This document shows, piece by piece, positions 9,294-17,422 of a stretch of 64,000 bases of DNA. Source of the stretch: a bacterium (lineage in GTDB: Bacteria > Planctomycetota > UBA1135 > UBA2386). The stretch is taken from NCBI GenBank assembly GCA_030432695.1, contig JAUILN010000008.1, positions 434,001-498,000 of the forward strand. Direction: 5' to 3'. Under the pieces are notes generated by a model. The model was not told the origin of the DNA. It ran no database searches and worked only from the letters and a program-made list of their open reading frames with translations. Within the stretch, counting starts at the first letter, position 1. Every line of letters begins with the position of its first letter. Position numbers and translations under genes: made by a program.

Positions 9294-9648
9294 GCGTGAA
9301 GGAGACCTTCGGACGAGTCACCGCTGCGGGGCGCGGCGCGGCGACGGGCATGGGCGAGTCGGTCACTCCGAGCCGCCGGAGGGCGCAGGTTGGCAGGACC
9401 AACGACGAGAGCGCGCCCGGAACCGGAAACCCGAAGCGACTGGTGCCCGCGACGAACAGGGATGACGCGGGGAGAGACGTGCCGCCTATCGTGTCGCCGG
9501 ATGCACGCCACCGGTCTGGTCGATCTTCCCGAGCGGATGTACGGGACGACTCCCTCACGCAGCGGAGACAGGTGAACACCTGTGATCCTCCCCGCCGCGG
9601 GCGGTCCGGCCGGCAACGACCGAGGCCTCCCGCGCCGATCCCGCCGCG
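9294..9648. other. Intergenic spacer between paralogues 2 and 3
   Basis: About 355 bases without a recognisable gene. It contains a 16-bp inverted repeat (9568-9583, listed separately). Short open frames here have no start signal, no homologue I recognise and arginine/proline-rich shadow composition. Confidence 0.5.
9568..9583. promoter_or_regulatory. Inverted repeat acaggtg-aa-cacctgt
   Basis: Two perfect 7-base arms are separated by aa, about 275 bases upstream of paralogue 2 and 66 bases past the stop of paralogue 3. The size fits a dimeric repressor operator, but no equivalent was found before the other paralogues. A chance or structural origin remains possible. Confidence 0.3.
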
Positions 9649-12423
9649 TCAATCCTGCAGCGTCACCGTCAGGCCGTCCGAGGCCGACGGGACCTGGCCG
9701 TCGAGTGTGACGGCCTGGATCTGCAGCGCGACCCCGTCGAACCGCGGATCGCTCGGCAGCGGCATCGGCAGCACACCGACCCCGCGGCCGTCGGTCGGGA
9801 TGGTGAAGCCCACGACGGTGGTCGGCTCGATCAGGAGGCGCAGACCCGCGCCGACCGGGACGTCGGCACGTGCGAAGCCGATCAGCACCGCGGCCTGAGC
9901 ATCGGCGGGCGCGGAGTCGACGATCACTGCGAAGTCCTGGTCGCCCAGGCGCGGCGCCCGGTTGGCCCGCGGCTCGGCAGGAGCCGCACCGGTCGCGACG
10001 CCATAGCGGTCGACACCGAGGGCGTCACCGTCGAGGACGCCGTCGCCATCGCGATCGAGCGCCACCGCCCGACCCTGGCCTGGCGGCACGCCGCGGAACT
10101 GCAGCCTCGCACGGCCCTGGGCGAGCAGCCCGTCGAGTGCCGTGTCGCTCAGCGCCGCCTGGCCGGCGCGGTCGCGCAGCCAGGCCGACCCGGCCGGCTG
10201 CCACAGCAAGCCCTCGAGCCGACCATCGATCTCGCCGATCGCCACCACGTCGCAGTCGCCGCGCTGGGCGCAACCGCGCATCGTCGCGAGGTCGGCCACC
10301 ACGTCGGAGCTGGTGTGGTTGGAACGGTCGACGGCGACCACGTGCCCGACGGTCTGATGAGTGCCGGTATCGAACGCACGCAGGTAGGCCTGCAGGTCGC
10401 GGCGCTGGGCCGCGCTGAGGGACGCGAACGAGCTGGTCGACAGGTGCGCGACCGCGTGGTCGTGACGACCGTCGAACGACAGGCCGAAGCCCGAGATCTG
10501 TCGACCGTCGACGATGCGGCCGCGACCGTCGCGGCGATAGACCTCGCGAAGCACCGCGGGCCGGAACGGCTGCGGCAGCTGGGTCACGACCGGATCCACC
10601 GGCGCCACGCCGGTACCGTCCGGCTCGGAGTGGCAGTCAGCACACGAGAACTGCCGCTGGTACACGCCGCCCAGCCGAGTCGAGAACACCTGCTGACCTG
10701 CACTCGGGTAGCCATTCACAGGATCCCCGGCAGCGAGGTTGCCGCCGAGGTCGCGGTTGGGGTTCGGCTCGCGTGCCATCGTCGCCACGAAGTCGCGGAA
10801 CAGGCCCATGTCCGCGGTCGACAGCACGCTGCCACCGAGCAGCGCGTCGAAGGTGCCGTTGAAATCGGTGAAGCCGCTCTTCTCACCACGCCAGTGGAGG
10901 CCACCCGCGACGTCGAGGCCGCGCAGCGTCTGGGTCGTCATCGGGCCCTTCATCGGGTGGACGCTGACCAGTTGGCCGTTGGCGGTGACCACCTGGTCCA
11001 TGCGCCCCGACGGATCGCCGAGATCCCAGGCCAGCCCGTCGAAGCCACCATCGATGTGGCAGGACGCGCAGGAAGCCGTGCCGTTGCCCGACAGGCGAGC
11101 GTCGTAGAGGAAGCCGCGACCGGCCTTCAGCGCGGCCGGAGTCGGATCGAACAGCTCGATCTCGTCGACCTCGCGCAGCTGCATCGTGTCGACCACCGAG
11201 ACAGTGTTGGCGAGCCGGTTGAGCACATAGAGCACGTCGGCCGACGGGTGGTGGGCCAGGGCGCGCGGTCCGCGCTTGTTGGCAGGATCGACCGTACCCG
11301 CGCCACCGTTCGGACCGATCTCGATCCGTGCCAGCACGCGACCCGTCCGGTCGAGCAGGCCGACGCGGTCCGAGCCGAACGCCGCCACGTAGGTGCGGTT
11401 CTGATCCGGCGACAGCGCAACGTCGGTCGGCTGCGCGAGCGAGGTCGCCCGCGCCAACGGATTCGGCAGCTGGCGGTAGTCGATGCCGGCATTCAGGTCG
11501 ACCGCCGTGACGGCGCCCGTCGCGAGATCGATCGAAGACAGTCGGTTGTCGACGAAGTGTCCACGGAGCTGCGGCTCGAAGCGCACGGTGTTCAGCGCCT
11601 CGGTGTTGGCGACCAGCAGCTTGCCGTCCTGGCTCCGCTCGGCCATCCCGAACAGGGTGGTGCCGACGGTCTCGATGCGACGCGCGACGGTACGGGTCGC
11701 CGCGTCGAACTCGAACACGTCCCAGTCGGCGACGTGCACACCGTGCACCGCGGCCCACTGCGGATCGGTCGAGTGCACGATCCGCGCCACCTGGGGCGGG
11801 GCGGGAAGTGCGGGGTTGGTCGGTGCGGGCTGAGCCGGAGCATCGGCCGCCGACAACAGGGTCGTGCCGTTGCCGGAGCGATGCGCCGCGACCCAGACCT
11901 TGCTGCCATCGCGACTGGCCAGCGCCCAACGGGGCTCTTCACAGGGCAGGGAGACCCGCTGCACCTCGACCCGCGTCGACGCATCGAGAACCACCACCTC
12001 GGCAGGATCGGCGAGCGTCACGAACGCGAAGCCGGCAGCGAAGGCCACGTCGCTCGGCGTGTCGCCGACCCGCAGCGTGTCGACCACCAAGCCCGCGTCG
12101 AGGTCGACGACCTGGACCACGTCACCGAGCTGGGACACGACCCAGGCCTCGTCGCTGGTCCGGAACCGAATCGAGATCGGTTCGGCGGCCACCGGGATCT
12201 CTCGCAGCAGGCGCGGGCGCCGCGCGTCGACGATGGAGAACTCGCAGACCCGGGCATCCGGGGTGTTCACCACCAGGAGTCGCTCGCCATCGGCCGACAT
12301 GTCGAGCGGGTGCACCTGCGTGCTCTCGAAAGTCGGCGGGGCCGGTGTCTGGGACGCCAGCGAGGAGGTCAGCGATGCGACGAAAACGGCCGCGGAGAAG
12401 GCGGCTCGGCAAGGCGTGTGCAT
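9649..12423 (-). CDS. Secreted beta-propeller / diheme cytochrome c protein (paralogue 3 of 3)
   Basis: This 924-residue protein is the promoter-distal-most in coordinate terms but has the same architecture as its two neighbours. The ATG giving MHTPCRAAFSAAVFVASL aligns with MRTP of the paralogues, so I prefer it to an in-frame GTG 10 codons upstream. The propeller is followed by CASCH (about residue 452) and CADCH (about 595) heme motifs, 'MKGPMTTQTLRGLD', 'LHWRGEKSGFTDF', a calcium-loop-like DRDGDGVLDGD (about 796) and the shared C-terminal module ending 'DGLTVTLQD'. The second heme region differs most from the paralogues (longer, 'GVYQRQFSCADC'), hinting at divergence of that site. Confidence 0.85.
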   Translation of the reverse strand: MHTPCRAAFSAAVFVASLTSSLASQTPAPPTFESTQVHPLDMSADGERLLVVNTPDARVCEFSIVDARRPRLLREIPVAAEPISIRFRTSDEAWVVSQLGDVVQVVDLDAGLVVDTLRVGDTPSDVAFAAGFAFVTLADPAEVVVLDASTRVEVQRVSLPCEEPRWALASRDGSKVWVAAHRSGNGTTLLSAADAPAQPAPTNPALPAPPQVARIVHSTDPQWAAVHGVHVADWDVFEFDAATRTVARRIETVGTTLFGMAERSQDGKLLVANTEALNTVRFEPQLRGHFVDNRLSSIDLATGAVTAVDLNAGIDYRQLPNPLARATSLAQPTDVALSPDQNRTYVAAFGSDRVGLLDRTGRVLARIEIGPNGGAGTVDPANKRGPRALAHHPSADVLYVLNRLANTVSVVDTMQLREVDEIELFDPTPAALKAGRGFLYDARLSGNGTASCASCHIDGGFDGLAWDLGDPSGRMDQVVTANGQLVSVHPMKGPMTTQTLRGLDVAGGLHWRGEKSGFTDFNGTFDALLGGSVLSTADMGLFRDFVATMAREPNPNRDLGGNLAAGDPVNGYPSAGQQVFSTRLGGVYQRQFSCADCHSEPDGTGVAPVDPVVTQLPQPFRPAVLREVYRRDGRGRIVDGRQISGFGLSFDGRHDHAVAHLSTSSFASLSAAQRRDLQAYLRAFDTGTHQTVGHVVAVDRSNHTSSDVVADLATMRGCAQRGDCDVVAIGEIDGRLEGLLWQPAGSAWLRDRAGQAALSDTALDGLLAQGRARLQFRGVPPGQGRAVALDRDGDGVLDGDALGVDRYGVATGAAPAEPRANRAPRLGDQDFAVIVDSAPADAQAAVLIGFARADVPVGAGLRLLIEPTTVVGFTIPTDGRGVGVLPMPLPSDPRFDGVALQIQAVTLDGQVPSASDGLTVTLQD

Positions 12424-12647
12424 GTCTTCGGGAACCGAGGGACTGGGCACCACGCCGGGGGAGGCAGGCGCCGGGCAAGTTCGCGAGGGCGACCGCGCCA
12501 GGATAGCGGCAAGTCGATCGGACTAGCGCGCTCGCCGCAAACATCGACGAGACCGGACGAAGTTCCCGAACTCGTGCCCGCCGACCCTCCGGATCGGGAT
12601 CCGGTGCGTATGCTGGCTCCGCCTGCTCGTCTCGAAGGAGTCCCAAC

Positions 12648-14315
12648 ATGACCGATCGATCTCTCGCACACCGCGCCCTGCCGTTGCGCGCCTCTGCCGT
12701 CCTGCTCACCGCGCTCGCAGTCCACTCGACCGGGGAATCGCTGGTCGGCCAGACCGTCGGCGTGGTCGCCACCGGGGTCGGCGGCAGCACCGTCAGCTCC
12801 CAGGCCAACTGGCGGCGTAGCGTCGCGATGGCGCCCGACGGCACCCTCTGGGCCGTCGTGCGCGACCTCGCCACCGACGGAACCGGCCAGCTCTACCTGC
12901 GCAGCTCGCGGGACGGTGGCGCGACCTGGACCGGCCGCCACGACGTGCCGACCACGGAGGACGGTGCTGCGGCCCTCGACTTCGGTCCCGGCTGTGAAAC
13001 CCTGCACGTCGGCTGGCACGCGCTCGACGGTGGCTCCTGGGCGAACGTCTACCACCAGGAGTTCGACGTCGCGACCGGCAGCTGGGTCGGGCAACCCAAC
13101 CAGTTGGTCGCCGGATCGAGCGCCAACGACCAGTTCTACATCAGCGACGTGTGCGTGACCGCCGGCGGCGCAGTGGTAGTCGCGATCACGACCCACCGCG
13201 CCCCGGTCGGCAACTGGACCAGTGGCTGGTCGGCCGGCATCTTCGTCCGGCCCGCCGGAGCGGCCGCCTTCGATCCGGTGCGACAGGTCAACACCGACAC
13301 CTACGGCCAGCGGATCGACTGCCAGAACGACGGCGAGATCATCCACATGTCGTTCCGGACCAACACCGGCCTCTACGGCACCCGCTACCGCGGCTTCGAC
13401 TGCGCGACCGGCCAATTCACCAGCGCATCCGACGTGCAGGTCGCGTTGGGCACCGCCAACGTCGCCCACATCGGCATGGATGACACCCGGACCCTGTACG
13501 TGATCTACACGACCGGCGGCTCGTCCCCCGGCACCGGCGAGATCCGCATGGCCACCGCGCCCGCCGCCAACCCGACGACCTGGACCAGCCACCTGGTGGC
13601 GAGCGACGCCGACCTCCTGAAGGGCAACGTCAGCGACGTCCACTACTCGCTCGCCAACGCGCCGGGCGCGATGTTCCCGGTCTACTCGAAGAAGACCGGC
13701 GACAACTTCCAGACGCTCTACTATCAGGTCTGGAGCGGTGGCGTGCAGGTGGTCGGCGAGACCGTGGCGATCGCGACGACCGACGCGGAGCGCTTCCGGG
13801 TCGTCGGCGGGGTGCGCAATCCGGGGGACGCGCTCTCGACCGGAATCGTCGTCGAGAACCGCAGCAGCAACTTCCCAGACCGGCAGGTCGAATACGTGCG
13901 CATCGGTTCGGCCGCCCGCGGAACCTCGTTCGGCAGCCCGTGCCAGGGCAGCCTCGCCACGCCGCCGCGACTGACGATGGGAGCCCTGCCGGTCGGCGGT
14001 GGGATGCTGGATCTACGCTGGTCGGATGCGCCGGCGTCTCAACCGGTGGCCGCGTTCGCCGACCCGTTCTGCCTGACGCCACCGTTCGACCTCGGAGTGA
14101 TCGGCGCACCGGGCTGCGCACTCGCCATCGGCACCGCGGTGAGCTTCGCGGTCGGCACCACGAGCGGCACCGGCACCGCCAACCTGCAGCTCGCGATCCC
14201 GATGAACCCGACGTTCGCCGGCCAGGCGGTGCACTTCCAGTCGGTCGTCGTGGCGCCTGGCGCCAACGCAGCCAGCATCGTGCTGACCAACGCGGTCACG
14301 ATGGTCGCCGACTGA
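12648..14315 (+). CDS. Secreted BNR/sialidase-like propeller protein
   Basis: This 555-residue exported protein has a signal region (about residues 10-37) and BNR/Asp-box-like repeats such as 'LRSSRDGGATWTG' near residue 90. It then has sialidase-propeller-like strands ('VSDVHYSLANAPGAMFPVYS') and a C-terminal module from about 430 ('GTSFGSPCQGS...') shared with other secreted proteins here. No catalytic sialidase residues can be assigned, so an enzymatic role is not claimed. The start is well supported: AAGGAG at 12635-12640 lies 7 bases before the ATG, one of the few good Shine-Dalgarno sites in the window. It is divergent from cytochrome paralogue 3 with a 224-base shared upstream region. 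Confidence 0.75.
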   Translation: MTDRSLAHRALPLRASAVLLTALAVHSTGESLVGQTVGVVATGVGGSTVSSQANWRRSVAMAPDGTLWAVVRDLATDGTGQLYLRSSRDGGATWTGRHDVPTTEDGAAALDFGPGCETLHVGWHALDGGSWANVYHQEFDVATGSWVGQPNQLVAGSSANDQFYISDVCVTAGGAVVVAITTHRAPVGNWTSGWSAGIFVRPAGAAAFDPVRQVNTDTYGQRIDCQNDGEIIHMSFRTNTGLYGTRYRGFDCATGQFTSASDVQVALGTANVAHIGMDDTRTLYVIYTTGGSSPGTGEIRMATAPAANPTTWTSHLVASDADLLKGNVSDVHYSLANAPGAMFPVYSKKTGDNFQTLYYQVWSGGVQVVGETVAIATTDAERFRVVGGVRNPGDALSTGIVVENRSSNFPDRQVEYVRIGSAARGTSFGSPCQGSLATPPRLTMGALPVGGGMLDLRWSDAPASQPVAAFADPFCLTPPFDLGVIGAPGCALAIGTAVSFAVGTTSGTGTANLQLAIPMNPTFAGQAVHFQSVVVAPGANAASIVLTNAVTMVAD

Positions 14316-14331
14316 TCGGCTGGTCCTCCGA

Positions 14332-14718
14332 TCAGCCTTCGTGCTGCCAGAGCCCGAGCACGGCGCCGGCCGGGTCACGCACCACCGCCATGCTGCCGCC
14401 CGGCATCGTGCGCGGACCGTGCACGACCTCGCCACCCTTGGCCTGCGCCACGGCGAGGCTGGCCGCCAGGTCCGCGACGACCACGTAGAGCAGCCATTGC
14501 GGCGGAACCCCGGCGTTGCTGCCCCGCGCATGGCAGACCCCGGCGACCGCGTCGCCGCCGGGGGCCTTCATCACGTAGTCGTCGTAGTCCCCCATCGAGA
14601 GTCCCTCGAACTCCCAGCCGACGACGTCGGCGTAGAAGTCGCGGATGCCGCTGGCGTCGTCGACGGTGAGATCGTGCCAGGCGAGCTGGCCGGGAGCGGG
14701 TTTGTCGGTGTCGGACAT
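14332..14718 (-). CDS. VOC (glyoxalase/dioxygenase-like) superfamily protein
   Basis: This 128-residue protein is one VOC fold: 'LAWHDLTVDDASGIRDFYAD' then 'VVGWEFEGLSMGDYDDYVM' and, in the second half, 'WLLYVVVADLAASLAVAQAK' with 'GGSMAVVRDPAGAVLGLWQ'. It most resembles the PhnB/YdfO-type bleomycin-resistance/glyoxalase-like proteins that bind a metal between two beta-alpha-beta-beta-beta units. The histidine in 'WHDLT' and a glutamine near the end are possible ligands. The frame opens 52 codons earlier, but the internal ATG (MSDTDKPAPGQ) matches the family start. Substrate unknown. Confidence 0.8.
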   Translation of the reverse strand: MSDTDKPAPGQLAWHDLTVDDASGIRDFYADVVGWEFEGLSMGDYDDYVMKAPGGDAVAGVCHARGSNAGVPPQWLLYVVVADLAASLAVAQAKGGEVVHGPRTMPGGSMAVVRDPAGAVLGLWQHEG

Positions 14719-14876
14719 GGCCCCATCGTGAGGAAGCACGGCGGCCGAGGCGAGGGGCGCGGCCGGGATCAGCGCCAGCCCGGCCGGAGATCCGTCCGAG
14801 TCTCCCCGCCGGTCCCCCTTCCGCACGCCCGGCGCAGGCCTACCCTGCACTCCTCCCTGCACCTGGATCGACATCG

Positions 14877-16436
14877 ATGCTCCGCTCCCTCCCCGTCGCG
14901 CTCGCGTTCCTCGGCACCGCCCCTCCCGCCCAATCCGGGCCGCCGAGCGTGCTCCGCTTCAACGCGAGCTACCACGTCGGCCAATACGGCACGACGATTC
15001 CCCTGGCCAGGAGCGGCCAGCCACGCCGACTCGTCTCGACCCGCGGCCAGCTGGTGCTCCGGGCGGACGGCACGCAGACCGCGACCCTGACCACACGCGA
15101 GGTGTTCGCCAACCCGGCTGCCGACCGCACCGTGACGCAGGCCTTGCCCGGCACCTGGATCGTCGACGCCGACGGCACCATCGAGCTCGACTACGCGCCG
15201 GCGATGCCCGGTACCGACGTGCGACCTCATTGGATCACACCGGATGGCTCGGCGATGGTCGGCGCTCGCTCCGCCGCCGAACCCGACGGCTACCTCGCGA
15301 TCGCGCTGCGCCGGTCAGCGAGCGGACTGTCGGTCGGCACCGCACGCGGCAGCTACGCGGTGGTCCGGGTCAGCCACACGTTCGACGCGAGCGGCGGCAT
15401 CGCGGGAAGCACCGCGAGCGGCACCGCGGTCTTCGACGGTCTCGGCAGGTTCACCTTCAACGGCCAGCAGGAGTCGGTGCGGGCCGACGGTACGTCCACC
15501 ACGATCCCGCTGACCCACTCCGGGACCTACGCGGTGGCGGCCGACGGCGCGTTCACCCTGGACGGAGTCGACCTCGGCGGCATCTCCGCCAACGGCAACG
15601 TGCTGTTCGCGTGTTCTACGAGCCCTCGCGAAGTCGCGCTGACCGTCGCGATCCGCACCGGAGCCGGCCTGACGATGGACGGAGTCGTCGGCACCTGGGG
15701 CATCGCCTACCACGAGTACCATGCCGGCACCTCCGTCGACCGACCGCTCACCTCGACCGGGCTCGGTCTCGCCGACTTCACGAGCCGGACCAACACCACC
15801 GGCGACTACGTGATCGACGGGACGTTCGCCGAGAGCGACCCCACGACCCTCGTCTCGGGACCTGGCACCACCCGAGGCGCACTCGCCATCGCCGGTCCCT
15901 CGACGCTGCGCGCCGACCCCGGCACCCCCGACCAACTCGACCTCGCGGTCTCCCAGGACCACGGCTTCGTCCTGGGCAGCAAGTCGATCGGAGTTCCGGA
16001 GATGTTCGTCGGACTCCGGGTGTGCGGCGGAACCCGGCACTTTGGCGCGGCGACCCCGGGCACCGGCGGCGTCGCGCCCGGAGTCGGGATCAGCGGGTTC
16101 CCGACCTTGGGCAACCCCTCGTTCGGCATCCAGCTGTACGACGGCCGCGGTGGTGCTGCGGGCCTGCTGGCGGTCTCGATCGCGGCGTCGTCCGGACTGC
16201 CGTTCCTCGGTGGCCGACTCCACCTCGACCCGACCTTCCTGGCCGACGGCTTTCCGGTGACCCTGTCGGGTCCGCCCGGCGTGGCCGGCGCGGGCCGCGG
16301 CCGCCTGCCGTTCGCGGTGCCGAGCGATCCGGCATTGGCCGGCTTCGTCCTCTACTGGCAGCTCATCACCCTGGATCCCAGCGGCCCGGCGGGCTTCGCG
16401 CTGAGCGATGGCTTCGCGCTGCGGTTCTGCCGCTGA
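14877..16436 (+). CDS. Secreted protein with three beta-rich repeats, unknown function
   Basis: No family recognised. The 519-residue product has a short signal peptide (MLRSLPVALAFLGTAPPAQS). Three related segments of roughly 120-150 residues each carry a 'T-x-x-P-L-x-x-x-G' turn followed by an 'ADG' strand ('TTIPLARSG', 'TTIPLTHSGTYAVAADG', 'VDRPLTSTG'), suggesting tandem beta domains. The last 120 residues ('FPTLGNPSFGIQLYDG' to 'LSDGFALRFCR') match the C-terminal module shared by other exported proteins here. Its stop abuts the stop of the convergent ExbD-like gene exactly (TGA/TCA at 16434-16439). Confidence 0.7.
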   Translation: MLRSLPVALAFLGTAPPAQSGPPSVLRFNASYHVGQYGTTIPLARSGQPRRLVSTRGQLVLRADGTQTATLTTREVFANPAADRTVTQALPGTWIVDADGTIELDYAPAMPGTDVRPHWITPDGSAMVGARSAAEPDGYLAIALRRSASGLSVGTARGSYAVVRVSHTFDASGGIAGSTASGTAVFDGLGRFTFNGQQESVRADGTSTTIPLTHSGTYAVAADGAFTLDGVDLGGISANGNVLFACSTSPREVALTVAIRTGAGLTMDGVVGTWGIAYHEYHAGTSVDRPLTSTGLGLADFTSRTNTTGDYVIDGTFAESDPTTLVSGPGTTRGALAIAGPSTLRADPGTPDQLDLAVSQDHGFVLGSKSIGVPEMFVGLRVCGGTRHFGAATPGTGGVAPGVGISGFPTLGNPSFGIQLYDGRGGAAGLLAVSIAASSGLPFLGGRLHLDPTFLADGFPVTLSGPPGVAGAGRGRLPFAVPSDPALAGFVLYWQLITLDPSGPAGFALSDGFALRFCR

Positions 16437-17357
16437 TCAGAACCGCTCGCCCTGCTGGAGGAGGGCCTCGTAGTCCAGTTCGCCGACCGCGAACTCGATC
16501 CGCAGGAACCGCGGGTCGACCTGGTTCGCAGCCCTCGCCACGCGTCGAATCGCTGACCAGGGTGCCCAGAGGTCGGCGCGGATCATCAGCGGAGCCTGTG
16601 ACCACGGCGGCAGGTCGGACCGCTCTTCGACATGAGTCTCCTGGCCCGCCCGCCCGGCCAGCTCGCTCAACCACGGCGTCAATCGATCGACGGCCGCTGG
16701 CTCCTCCGGGCGCACCAAGACCTCGTCGCCGCAGGCCACCGTACCGCTCTGCGCGACGCGGAGCACCGGTCGGAACTCATGGCGCACCTCGTCCGGTACG
16801 CTGTAGGGCGCCATGGGCATCACCGCCGCGCCGCCGTCGAGCACCGGGTCCGCGACCGACAGGGGGAGCCACGGAGTCGGGTGCTCGCCGAGGTCCGCGA
16901 CGCGGACGATCTCGAAGTGCGCCGCCCGCGCGTCGTCCATCGTCTGCACGACGTCGTTCCAACGGCAGTCGTCGGCGGGCTCGACCTCGATCGGCGGAAC
17001 ACGCATCTTGCCGGGCCGGGTGGGATCGGGCACGCGCCGCCGCGGATCGTTGGCGATCGACTGCAACGCCTTCCGCAGCGCGTCACGGTCCTCGAAGGCC
17101 CCATCCTCGGAGGTCCCGTCCTCGGAGATTCGGTCTCCGAGCCGCCAACGCAGTCGGCGCCCCTCCAGGCGGAACGCTCGCACGGGATCTGCGCCGTCCT
17201 GCGCCGGAACGCGCGGCTGCTGCTCGCCTGCCGCCACCACTTCGATCGCGACGCGCAGGACCTCCTCCTCCGGCGCCGCCGCGGGCACCGGGTCCTGACC
17301 GGCCAACCAAGACCCACACAGCAACGCGACCGGCCACCACACTCGCAGGCTTCCCAT
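16437..17357 (-). CDS. Secreted protein with two ExbD/TolR-like domains
   Basis: This 306-residue protein starts with a signal peptide (MGSLRVWWPVALLCGSWLAG) and then has two regions resembling the periplasmic domain of ExbD/TolR. The first is about residues 120-160 ('VEPADDCRWNDVVQTMDDAR', then 'AAHFEIVRVAD'). The second is about 255-297 ('PLMIRADLWAPWSAIRRVAR', then 'LRIEFAVGE'). ExbD proteins normally have one N-terminal transmembrane anchor that couples them to ExbB; here that anchor appears replaced by a cleavable signal. It may bind energy-transduction or peptidoglycan partners in the periplasm, but this is inference. No exbB/exbD operon is adjacent. ExbD assignment rests on pattern memory, not a search. 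Confidence 0.6.
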   Translation of the reverse strand: MGSLRVWWPVALLCGSWLAGQDPVPAAAPEEEVLRVAIEVVAAGEQQPRVPAQDGADPVRAFRLEGRRLRWRLGDRISEDGTSEDGAFEDRDALRKALQSIANDPRRRVPDPTRPGKMRVPPIEVEPADDCRWNDVVQTMDDARAAHFEIVRVADLGEHPTPWLPLSVADPVLDGGAAVMPMAPYSVPDEVRHEFRPVLRVAQSGTVACGDEVLVRPEEPAAVDRLTPWLSELAGRAGQETHVEERSDLPPWSQAPLMIRADLWAPWSAIRRVARAANQVDPRFLRIEFAVGELDYEALLQQGERF

Positions 17358-17422
17358 GCGGCCGGAGTGTATCGGCCTGCCGACTCACCCTGGGAACCGA
17401 ACCCTCGTATGGTGCCGCCAGC

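Noticed and set aside
3827..12651. Three long plus-strand frames opposite the cytochrome paralogues
   Set aside because: They mirror each other only because the true genes are paralogues. They lack start signals and recognisable domains, whereas the minus frames carry signal peptides and CxxCH motifs.
12648..14315. Assignment of the BNR-like protein as an active sialidase
   Set aside because: Only Asp-box-like structural repeats are seen; no arginine triad or catalytic Tyr/Glu set could be identified.
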